DNA of 6,631 bases from Lentisphaerota bacterium (GCA_015061765.1 SUVZ01000217.1:1-6631), one strand, 5' to 3'; positions 1-5,468 are shown, numbered from the stretch's first letter. Program-made: numbers and translations. Notes: a model not told the origin generated them from the letters alone.

Positions 1-184
1 CGAAAAGTTGAAACCGCGCAGTGCCATAAAAGGCACGCTCCGTGGTGTGAGAGGGGGAGAAAACTCCCCCTACTCGATTAACGGTTGCTATGCCTGAAGC
101 GTTCTGATTGCCCGAAATCTTGTTGTTTTGCAAATCACGCAATAAGGCAACTGAATTTGTGCTCTTGGGGGTTCCGGAATTTCA
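1..184. other. Non-coding stretch downstream of the RraA-family gene
   Basis: I see no credible gene here; the open frames that cross it are antisense to the RraA-family gene or lack a ribosome binding site. It holds two short hairpins, one with 5-bp arms at 21-25 and 32-36 and one with 8-bp arms at 52-59 and 64-71. It is the 3' flank of the minus-strand gene that ends at 185. Confidence 0.6.
52..71. other. Perfect 8-bp hairpin with four-base loop
   Basis: Arms AGGGGGAG (52-59) and CTCCCCCT (64-71) are exact reverse complements around AAAA. It lies about 115 bases past the stop of the minus-strand RraA-family gene and could stop transcription or protect a 3' end. Neither strand has a T-run after the stem, so it is not a canonical intrinsic terminator. 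The hairpin is certain as sequence; its role is not. Confidence 0.45.
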
Positions 185-940
185 TCAGAAATAACCGCCC
201 TTGTCGATTATTTCAGAGATCGTGTCGCCCTGGCGGACCCAGGAGAAGATATCGACTTCGTTCTTCTCGATGCCTTCGGCGCGGAGAAGAACCTCGTATG
301 CGATTTCGCGCGGAATGCAGATCACTCCGTCGATGTCGCCCATGATGATGTCTCCGGGACGCACCGTGACCTTGCCGATCTTGACGGGCGTCTGGTAGTG
401 CGTGATCATGCAGCGGCCGAGCGAGCCGTTCGAGACGCGGTAACGGTAGAATACCGGGAAGTTCTGCTCCAGGATCTGCTTCGTATCGCGGATGCCGCCG
501 GCGATGATCGCACCGCGGATTCCCTTGGTGATGGCGGTAGCCGTCATAACGCCGCCCCAGAGCGAGGCCTCAACGTCTGCGGACGTATCCCATACGACGA
601 CGCCGTCCGGCTTGAAGTCGTCAAGCATCTGTGCGCGGAACGTCATTTCGCCTTCAATCATGCAGTTCGGGGCGCTCTTCACTGTGAACGCTTCACCGCA
701 CACGACCATTTCGTCGCGCAGCGGCATGATGTCCGGAGGAAGGTTCTGGTCGAGTAGACACGCTTCACGCATCACGTCGTTGACGCAGCCGGTGTAGAGT
801 TTCTCGAAGCGCTCGCAGAGTTCCTTGAGCGGAATCGGGAATTCGTTCGTCGGGATGTGCTGACGCTTTTCGATGAGGCGGTCAAGTTTCATGAGGCCTG
901 CCTCTTTGGCCTTAGTACGCATGTCTGCTAATGATGGCAT
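185..940 (-). CDS. RraA / HMG-CHA aldolase family protein
   Basis: A 251-residue protein of the RraA-like fold, which includes 4-hydroxy-4-methyl-2-oxoglutarate aldolases, oxaloacetate decarboxylases and the RNase E regulator RraA. Seen: a WGG motif at residues 128-130, the signature GGIRD at 148-152 with R151 and D152 (the substrate- and metal-binding pair of the aldolases), and PGDIIMGDIDGV at 195-206. E. coli RraA is about 160 residues; the longer N-terminus here fits the aldolase-like members better. The ATG at 940 is supported by AAGGA (948-952) seven bases upstream. It has the same strand as the three-gene operon but is separated from it by 257 bases of repeats, so it may be read through from the operon or transcribed alone. 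In this setting a lyase acting on a keto-acid such as a 2-keto-3-deoxy sugar acid is more likely than RNase E control, but the substrate cannot be read from sequence. Cytoplasmic; no signal peptide. Confidence 0.85.
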   Translation of the reverse strand: MPSLADMRTKAKEAGLMKLDRLIEKRQHIPTNEFPIPLKELCERFEKLYTGCVNDVMREACLLDQNLPPDIMPLRDEMVVCGEAFTVKSAPNCMIEGEMTFRAQMLDDFKPDGVVVWDTSADVEASLWGGVMTATAITKGIRGAIIAGGIRDTKQILEQNFPVFYRYRVSNGSLGRCMITHYQTPVKIGKVTVRPGDIIMGDIDGVICIPREIAYEVLLRAEGIEKNEVDIFSWVRQGDTISEIIDKGGYF

Positions 941-946
941 ATTAGG

Positions 947-974
947 TTCCTTGTTTCTTGTTTCTGGTTTCGGG
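947..974 (-). repeat. Four in-phase heptamers in the leader of the RraA-family gene
   Basis: On the plus strand the words TTCCTTG (947), TTTCTTG (954), TTTCTGG (961) and TTTCGGG (968) follow each other with an exact 7-base period. The 20-base string at 953-972 recurs as its reverse complement at 5436-5455. The first word, read on the minus strand, contains the AAGGA ribosome binding site of the gene that starts at 940. Confidence 0.85.
948..952 (-). promoter_or_regulatory. Ribosome binding site of the RraA-family gene, inside a repeat
   Basis: AAGGA on the minus strand lies seven bases before the ATG at 940, which decides the start. It sits inside a heptamer that differs from its neighbour by one base (TTCCTTG against TTTCTTG on the plus strand); that change produces the GGA core. 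Confidence 0.65.
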
Positions 975-1003
975 TTGTGTTGTTTTATTTTAGCCGTGCA
1001 GAA

Positions 1004-1021
1004 CGTGTAGATCGTGTAGAT
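1004..1021. repeat. Two tandem 9-base units
   Basis: CGTGTAGAT occurs at 1004-1012 and again at 1013-1021 without a gap, and a degraded copy (CGTGCAGAA) precedes them at 995-1003. No function is visible; it belongs to the repeat-filled gap between the RraA-family and dehydrogenase genes. Confidence 0.75.
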
Positions 1022-1026
1022 TGGGA

Positions 1027-1126
1027 ACGAATCCTTTTATTTTAACGCAGAGAAAGCAGAGCAGCAGAGTTTTTCTCATCTCCGCTTCTCTGCGCCTTTG
1101 CGCCTCTGCGTTAAAAAATGATTCGT
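1027..1126. repeat. Inverted pair of 8-base-period repeats (large hairpin)
   Basis: The inner arm 1040-1052 pairs perfectly over 13 bases with 1104-1116, and the outer arm 1027-1033 pairs over 7 bases with 1120-1126. The right half is three 8-base words, CTCTGCGC (1088), CTTTGCGC (1096) and CTCTGCGT (1104). The left half (1045-1069) carries three related words of 8 or 9 bases in the opposite orientation, so the structure looks like two copies of one short-period repeat placed head to head. A minus-strand transcript leaving the dehydrogenase gene would fold here; this could attenuate transcription, but there is no clean T-run after the stem. Confidence 0.8.
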
Positions 1127-1142
1127 ATTCACAACTTTCACC

Positions 1143-1169
1143 CTTTGTGTCCTTTGCGTTCTTTGCGGC
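1143..1169. repeat. Three tandem 9-base words
   Basis: CTTTGTGTC (1143), CTTTGCGTT (1152) and CTTTGCGGC (1161) follow each other exactly and share CTTTG at their start. They resemble the 8-base CTTTGCGC word at 1096 but have a different period. Confidence 0.8.
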
Positions 1170-1170
1170 A

Positions 1171-1198
1171 AACTCCTAACTTACAACTTATAACTCCT
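1171..1198. repeat. Four heptamers ending at the dehydrogenase stop codon
   Basis: AACTCCT (1171), AACTTAC (1178), AACTTAT (1185) and AACTCCT (1192) run in exact 7-base phase. The last base is also the first plus-strand base of the stop codon of the minus-strand dehydrogenase (TCA at 1198-1200, read as TGA), so the array starts exactly where the reading frame ends. Confidence 0.85.
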
Positions 1199-1947
1199 CA
1201 GCCTGGGAGGCTGAGACCTCCGTCGATCATGATAGTCGCGCCGGTGATGTAGCGACCGGCATCAGATGCTAGAAGAAGCGCCGTACCGGCGGCGTCCTCT
1301 GGCATTGCGTAATCGTGCGCAGGAATGGCGGCTTTGACCAATTCGCTGTATTGGGGATCGGATAGTGCATCGCTGTTGCGGTCTGTAAGAAATACGCCCG
1401 GACACAGGTTGTTTACCGTGATTCCTTCGGCGGCAACTTGCCGGGAAATATTTCGCACCATATTTTCCAGTGCGCCTTTTGAGGCAGCATACGAAACCAT
1501 ACTTGGGTGCGGACGCTTTTCCTGTACCGAGCCGACGGAAATGAATCTTCCCCAACGGTTCTTTTTCATGTGGGGATAGGCTATCTGGAACATGCGCAAT
1601 GCCGCAAAAAAGTTTATTTCAAATTCCTTGTGCGCTTCGGCCATGTCGAATTCTTCCCATTTCATGCGCTCCTGGATAGATACGTTCGAAACGAGTATGT
1701 CAATGCCTCTTGGCATCGTTTCCACCTGCGAAATGTCGGAAAGGTCCGCAATCCATATTTCGGCGCCGGGAGAAAGCCGGTTTGCGAGTTCGAGGGATTC
1801 GTCAAGCTGCGCACTGGCGCGCGAGCCATGCAGAATTATTTTGGCGCCATATTCGGCAAGCCCCAGCGCGATCCCGCGTCCGATTCCGCGCGACGATCCT
1901 GTGATCAGCGCGGTTTTTCCGGAGAGATCGAATTTTTCTTTTAGCAT
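1198..1947 (-). CDS. Short-chain dehydrogenase/reductase (SDR)
   Basis: A 249-residue classical SDR with a Rossmann fold, length typical for the family. Seen: the cofactor glycine motif TGSSRGIG at 16-23; acidic D68 in ADLS; N111 in the helix that carries the catalytic asparagine; S140, Y153 and K157 in the Ser-x12-Tyr-x3-Lys pattern; and the C-terminal GATIMIDGG at 236-244. R43 just after the second strand suggests NADP(H) preference, a weak inference. The usual NNAG motif after strand four is replaced by SNVS (87-90). The start at 1947 has AAGGA (1955-1959) seven bases upstream and overlaps the stop of the lactonase gene by seven bases, so translation is probably coupled. With a lactonase and a sugar-acid dehydratase upstream, oxidation of a sugar at C1 to a lactone, or interconversion of keto and hydroxy sugar acids, is the likely role; the substrate is not determined. 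Confidence 0.92.
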   Translation of the reverse strand: MLKEKFDLSGKTALITGSSRGIGRGIALGLAEYGAKIILHGSRASAQLDESLELANRLSPGAEIWIADLSDISQVETMPRGIDILVSNVSIQERMKWEEFDMAEAHKEFEINFFAALRMFQIAYPHMKKNRWGRFISVGSVQEKRPHPSMVSYAASKGALENMVRNISRQVAAEGITVNNLCPGVFLTDRNSDALSDPQYSELVKAAIPAHDYAMPEDAAGTALLLASDAGRYITGATIMIDGGLSLPG

Positions 1948-2960
1948 ATCGTGTTCCTTGATGGGTCTGTTGCGGCAACGACAGGTCTGTGCATCTTGAC
2001 CGAAAACGGCAATAGAGTGAAAAGGTTGGCGCCGGCATCGAAAGAGTAGGTGCGCACTTCGCCTTCGCGCTCAAGACATCCTACGGCGATTTTGCCGCCC
2101 GGCAGCAAGGTCAGGTCCCGCGGCCAATTGCCGCCGAGAGGGGAATGCGCCGCCGCCGCCAATTTTCCCGAATCGGGATCGATGCGGAATGCGACAGCGG
2201 AATCATGGCCACGGTTGGTCGCGAAAAGCATTTTCCCGCAACCGGAGATTTTCAATGCCGCCGCCTGGCTGTGTCCGGAAAAATTCTCCGGAAGAAGCGG
2301 AAGCGTCTGGATGTGTTCGAGTTTTCCGTCTATGTACCGGTACGTAGCTATGATGTTGGCGAGTTCGAATACGATGTAGGCGAATTTTCCGTTCGGATGG
2401 AAGGCGATATGGCGCGGACCGGCTCCGGATGGCATCGTCTCCATTTTGCATTCCAGTGCGAGACTTTTGGAGTCGAAAAGCCATATCGAGTCGGAGCCCA
2501 GATCAGCAACGCACAGGTGGCGTCCGTCAGGCGTTTCGATCGCGCAATGTGCGTGTGCCGCTGTCTGCCTTACCGGATCAGGCCCGCTTCCTTCCAGCGT
2601 AGCCGTCAGAATAACGCTGGAATCGAGTTCGATGATTCCGCATATGGCGTCTGTGTATTCGGCGAAGTACAGACGCTTCCCGTCCGAAGATAGCGACATG
2701 TGGCAGGGTTGCGTACGCACAAGGCCGTAATCCGCGACCGGCCTCAGTTCGGGTCTTGTGGTATCGAAAACCGTTATGCCGCCGTCCCGTGCGGCGTAAA
2801 GACGCGAACCGTCGTACGAGGGCGACAGCCACAAAGTGTTGGAATATCCGCCGCAATGGTTCAGCCGTACGATTTCCCCGGTGGCTTCGTCGACACCTAT
2901 GCTGAGGATGCCGCAGTCCTTGCCGTTTGAATATTGCCCGATGTAGACCCTGCGCATCAT
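1941..2960 (-). CDS. Lactonase, seven-bladed beta-propeller (PF10282 type)
   Basis: A 339-residue protein of the lactonase / 6-phosphogluconolactonase (Pgl, YbhE) family, which opens aldonolactones; the length is typical. Seen: the HAH motif at 136-138 followed by TPDGRHLCVADLGSD (143-157), GAGPRHIAFHPNGKFAY at 179-195, and NRGHDSAVAF at 249-258, which are the hallmark blade motifs. Repeated DG/NG-x-x-x-Y/F/L turns mark successive blades. There is no signal peptide, so it acts in the cytoplasm. The first ATG at 2960 overlaps the stop of the upstream dehydratase as ATGA, with AAGGA (2969-2973) eight bases upstream; a second ATG follows directly at 2957, so the start is uncertain by one codon. 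It overlaps the downstream SDR by seven bases. A lactone made by the SDR is a reasonable substrate. Some propellers of this family have unknown activity, so the reaction is inferred. Confidence 0.88.
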   Translation of the reverse strand: MMRRVYIGQYSNGKDCGILSIGVDEATGEIVRLNHCGGYSNTLWLSPSYDGSRLYAARDGGITVFDTTRPELRPVADYGLVRTQPCHMSLSSDGKRLYFAEYTDAICGIIELDSSVILTATLEGSGPDPVRQTAAHAHCAIETPDGRHLCVADLGSDSIWLFDSKSLALECKMETMPSGAGPRHIAFHPNGKFAYIVFELANIIATYRYIDGKLEHIQTLPLLPENFSGHSQAAALKISGCGKMLFATNRGHDSAVAFRIDPDSGKLAAAAHSPLGGNWPRDLTLLPGGKIAVGCLEREGEVRTYSFDAGANLFTLLPFSVKMHRPVVAATDPSRNTIC

Positions 2961-3991
2961 CCGGCGGTTCCTTTGAGAAGGGCTTTCAGATAGCCATTGG
3001 CGAATAGACGCCCGAGAGTGGAATATCCGGGGGGGTCGTCAGGCGAAATCATCCGGTCATAGGCCATTTCGGGAACGTGATCGCCGCGCATGAATACATC
3101 GATTCCAAGTTCGCGGTACGTCCTCATCAGCGCAAACTGGTCGACGTCTCCCTGGTCGTGGAACAGCTCAACGAAATTCTCCTTCGTTCCCTCGACGTCG
3201 CGCACATGGACGAACGCGATGCGCCTGCCGAAATGCCGGACCATTCCGGCGAGCGCGTCTGTCGGACCGGATGATGCTGTCTTTGCGCAATCCATCAATT
3301 TGAAATTCGCCTGGCAGAAAGTTACGGCGTTGCTTTCGGACGGATAGATCGAACACGCCCGGTCGTATGCCTCCACGCTTCCGAAAATCCGGGCGAATCC
3401 GCCGAGAGAAGGCAGGCAGGGATCGTCCGGATGGAGCCCCATGCGGATGCCGTTTCTTTCGGCGACGGGCATTACCGTTTTGATGAAGTGCGCGTAATTG
3501 TCCCAGACCTGTCCTGCATCAAGCGTCAGACCGTCGGTTCTGGTCTCTGGCGCCGGCAAATCCCCGATGGAAAAACAGGTGGCTTTTGCGCCTCCGCGTC
3601 CTTCTCGCAGACCGGTTCGCGACCATCCTTTCCCGACCATGAAGTTGTAGCAGAGAAGTTTGATTCCGAGCGTTCCCATGGAATCGAGCAGTTCGCAATA
3701 GTGCGCAAGGGCTTCTTTGCGTTTTTCGCTTTCGGCGGCATTTGCCGAATCACCACCCGCGCCATATTCCTTTATCGGCGACATGTCGAACGGGTCGCCT
3801 TCAAGACCGACGACGGTCAGTCCGGCTTCGGCAAGGCGGCCGACGATCGATTCCAGCGTTTCAAGTTTCCACGGGTCGTGAAGGCCGGTCAGATCGGGAT
3901 TTACCTTTACGATGACGTCCGTAATTCCCATCTGAAGGCAAAGTTTCCACAGCGGATGCGGTGTTGGCGGGACGAATTCGGCAAGTTTCAT
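2957..3991 (-). CDS. Mannonate dehydratase (UxuA)-like sugar acid dehydratase
   Basis: A 344-residue TIM-barrel protein of the UxuA family, which dehydrates D-mannonate to 2-keto-3-deoxygluconate with a divalent metal. Seen: CYNFM at 114-118; HPDDP at 187-191 with metal ligand H187; C226 in TFCQANF; H262 in FVHVRDV; GDVDQ at 281-285; D304-H305 in MRGDHVP; and PGYSTLGRL at 321-329, matching the C-terminal PGYS-x-x-GRL of UxuA. All expected metal ligands are present. It is shorter than E. coli UxuA (about 394 residues) and differs in local motifs (CQAN for CTGS, RGDHV for RPDHG), so a substrate other than mannonate is possible. The start at 3991 has AAGGA (4001-4005) nine bases upstream. It is the first gene of the minus-strand operon, divergent from the regulator, and its stop overlaps the lactonase start by four bases. 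Cytoplasmic. Confidence 0.85.
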   Translation of the reverse strand: MKLAEFVPPTPHPLWKLCLQMGITDVIVKVNPDLTGLHDPWKLETLESIVGRLAEAGLTVVGLEGDPFDMSPIKEYGAGGDSANAAESEKRKEALAHYCELLDSMGTLGIKLLCYNFMVGKGWSRTGLREGRGGAKATCFSIGDLPAPETRTDGLTLDAGQVWDNYAHFIKTVMPVAERNGIRMGLHPDDPCLPSLGGFARIFGSVEAYDRACSIYPSESNAVTFCQANFKLMDCAKTASSGPTDALAGMVRHFGRRIAFVHVRDVEGTKENFVELFHDQGDVDQFALMRTYRELGIDVFMRGDHVPEMAYDRMISPDDPPGYSTLGRLFANGYLKALLKGTAG

Positions 3992-4081
3992 GCCAAGGTT
4001 TCCTTTTGCTGTTTCTTTTGCTTTTTATTGGATTGGGGTATGCACCGGAGCGCCTGTTTTCTTTGCGCGCAGATGCAGGAA

Positions 4082-4110
4082 AATATATCAAAACGGTCTT
4101 GTCGTCCCAA
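4082..4110 (-). promoter_or_regulatory. Putative promoter of the dehydratase-lactonase-SDR operon
   Basis: On the minus strand TTGGGA (4105-4110) and TATATT (4082-4087) are separated by exactly 17 bases, a sigma-70-like arrangement. A transcript would start near 4075 and have a leader of about 80 bases before the ATG at 3991. It lies in the 182-base gap shared with the divergent regulator, so operators for that regulator are expected here; I found no convincing palindrome or long direct repeat. Confidence 0.5.
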
Positions 4111-4156
4111 GTCCGCATCAGGAAAAAACATGGACAATTTCGGCAATGGCGATTTG

Positions 4157-4165
4157 TGGTATACT
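4157..4165 (+). promoter_or_regulatory. Extended -10 of the regulator gene, possibly leaderless
   Basis: TGGTATACT is an extended -10 (TGn plus TATACT, 4160-4165); no good -35 lies at the right distance, which fits an extended -10 promoter. The ATG at 4174 is only eight bases after the hexamer, so the transcript should begin at or within about two bases of the start codon. No AGGA-like ribosome binding site precedes the ATG, unlike the other genes in the window. Confidence 0.5.
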
Positions 4166-4173
4166 TCAGCTCC

Positions 4174-5370
4174 ATGAGTAGTTCCGTAAAACGCATAGTT
4201 GTCGCATTTCAGCTTGCAGGAGAACCGGGAAGGCGCAAGCTCGACGGGTTTTTTCGCTATATGATCGACAACAATCTCAGTTGGCAGCTGCAGTTCGTCA
4301 GGCATCGCGAAGATTTCAGCGCCGAATTCGTCCAGTCGTTCCGTGAACGCGGAGTTGACGGAGTGGTGTTTTCGCTTCCTGAGGCGCGCGATGGCGGCAT
4401 TGAACTGTCCCGGCTCGATCTGCCGACGGTTGCGGTGGATGTCTACGACACGCTGCTGTCGGAACGTACCCGCAATCTGGTCATGATTTCAGGTTCATGC
4501 GAAAGCGTCGGACGGGAGGCTGCGAGGCATTTTCTCTCTCAGGGGCTATATCGCTCCTACGCATTTGTTCCGGCATTGTCCAGAAGCCAATGGAGCCGGT
4601 TGCGCGGCAAAGCGTTCATAGCGGAGATGAAGCGCAACGGTTTCGACGTTTCGGTCTACCGGGCCGGCGTCAAAGGGTATGACTTGCCGAAGCTCAGGGC
4701 CTGGCTGGAACGGCTTCCGAAACCAGCCGGAGTCTTTGCGGCTTTTGACGACCGGGCAATTCAGGTGCTTGAGGCGTGCAGGGACGCATCGCTCAGCGTT
4801 CCGAACGAAGTTGCGGTGATCGGTGTGGACAACGACGAACAGCTTTGTCCGCGCACGGCTCCGCCGCTTACGTCCGTTTGCCCGGACCATGAGCGCATCG
4901 GCGCGCTTGCCGCGGAGAAACTGCACGAAATGCTTGATGGGCGGGAATTGCAGGCCGTTGAGCATGTGGAAATCGACGTGAAGGGCATTGCGGTGCGGGA
5001 ATCGACATCTCCCGTTTCAACGTCCGGAAAGCTGGTTCAGCGCGCGCTTGCGTTCATACGCGCACATTATGCGGAGCCAATAGGTTCATGCGACGTAGCT
5101 AAATATCTGCGCGTTTCGCGACGGTTGGTGGATTTGAGATTCGGGGAAATCCAGGGGGAATCCATCGGGAAGGCTATTTTGCATACTCGTTTAGAGGCGG
5201 TCCGCCATCGACTGGCCGCAACCAACGACTCTATAGAGAACATTGCCTATAGTTGTGGATTTAACAAATTGTCTCGCCTTCGTGAATATTTCAAAGCCTG
5301 TTACGGAGTCTCCATCCAGGAATACCGCAGCCAGAATAAGAATAAGGGATGGTTTGAGTCGAAGTTTTAA
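4174..5370 (+). CDS. XylR-like regulator: LacI-type sensor plus AraC-type DNA-binding domain
   Basis: A 398-residue transcription factor. Residues 7 to about 276 form a periplasmic-binding-protein/LacI-type sugar sensor: VKRIVVAFQL at 5-14, GVDGVVFSLPE at 60-70, the FAAFDDRAIQVLEAC stretch at 188-202, VPNEVAVIGVDND at 209-221, and the closing GIAVRES at 271-277. Residues about 284-385 form an AraC-type double helix-turn-helix: VAKYLRVSRRLVDLRF at 308-323 and the second unit IENIAYSCGFNKLSRLREYFKA with YGVSIQEYR ending near 385. There is no N-terminal LacI HTH, as in xylose-type regulators. The ATG at 4174 was chosen because the sensor domain starts directly after it; the in-frame ATG at 3961 would place an unrelated hydrophobic segment in front and overlap the dehydratase gene. 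It probably binds the divergent region and controls the enzyme operon in response to a sugar or sugar acid. The last residues (FESKF) are encoded by repeat-like DNA. Confidence 0.9.
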   Translation: MSSSVKRIVVAFQLAGEPGRRKLDGFFRYMIDNNLSWQLQFVRHREDFSAEFVQSFRERGVDGVVFSLPEARDGGIELSRLDLPTVAVDVYDTLLSERTRNLVMISGSCESVGREAARHFLSQGLYRSYAFVPALSRSQWSRLRGKAFIAEMKRNGFDVSVYRAGVKGYDLPKLRAWLERLPKPAGVFAAFDDRAIQVLEACRDASLSVPNEVAVIGVDNDEQLCPRTAPPLTSVCPDHERIGALAAEKLHEMLDGRELQAVEHVEIDVKGIAVRESTSPVSTSGKLVQRALAFIRAHYAEPIGSCDVAKYLRVSRRLVDLRFGEIQGESIGKAILHTRLEAVRHRLAATNDSIENIAYSCGFNKLSRLREYFKACYGVSIQEYRSQNKNKGWFESKF

Positions 5371-5398
5371 GTTGAAGTCGAAGTGAGGGAGTGGGGAA
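5356..5398 (+). repeat. Irregular AGT-word repeats across the regulator stop codon
   Basis: Words beginning with AGT recur every 6 to 9 bases: AGTCGA at 5357 and 5375, with AGTTTTA and AGTTGA between them and AGTGAGGG and AGTGGGGAA after. The stop codon at 5368-5370 lies inside this run, so the last codons of the regulator share the repeat. It leads directly into the strict heptamer array that begins at 5399. Confidence 0.6.
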
Positions 5399-5468
5399 AG
5401 TCGCTAGTCGCTAGTTGTTAGTCGCTAGTGGGAAGCGAAACCAGAAACAAGAAACCCGAAACTCGTAA
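5399..5468. repeat. Ten in-phase 7-base words (70 bases)
   Basis: Every seventh base starts a new word. AGTCGCT is at 5399, 5406 and 5420, a variant AGTTGTT at 5413, and AGTGGGA at 5427. The sequence then moves without a phase break into words ending in GAAA: AGCGAAA (5434), CCAGAAA (5441), CAAGAAA (5448) and CCCGAAA (5455), closing with CTCGTAA (5462). Three of these, reverse complemented, also occur at 954-974. There is no start codon context or frame here that suggests coding. Confidence 0.85.

Noticed and set aside
52..71. Intrinsic terminator of the RraA-family gene
   Set aside because: The stem is perfect but neither strand has the T-run that should follow, so it is kept only as a hairpin.
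185..940. Function as RNase E inhibitor
   Set aside because: The length and the surrounding sugar-acid genes fit the aldolase-like branch better; the RraA name is a family label here.
941..1197. Insertion sequence remnant
   Set aside because: The inverted arms are made of short-period words, there is no transposase fragment, and no target-site duplication is visible.
2145..2693. 182-codon plus-strand open frame
   Set aside because: It lies opposite the lactonase gene, whose family motifs are clear, and has no ribosome binding site or recognisable motif.
3961..4173. Longer regulator with a start at 3961 adding 71 residues
   Set aside because: It would overlap the dehydratase gene and span the divergent promoter region. 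The extra segment is low in complexity and hydrophobic, and the sensor domain begins right after the ATG at 4174.
3431..4177. 248-codon plus-strand open frame
   Set aside because: It is antisense to the well-supported dehydratase gene, has no domain-like pattern, and runs on into the regulator's promoter region; GC-rich codon use opens such frames by chance.
5399..5468. CRISPR array
   Set aside because: Units are 7 bases with no spacers, no 23-40 base direct repeats, and no cas-like gene nearby.
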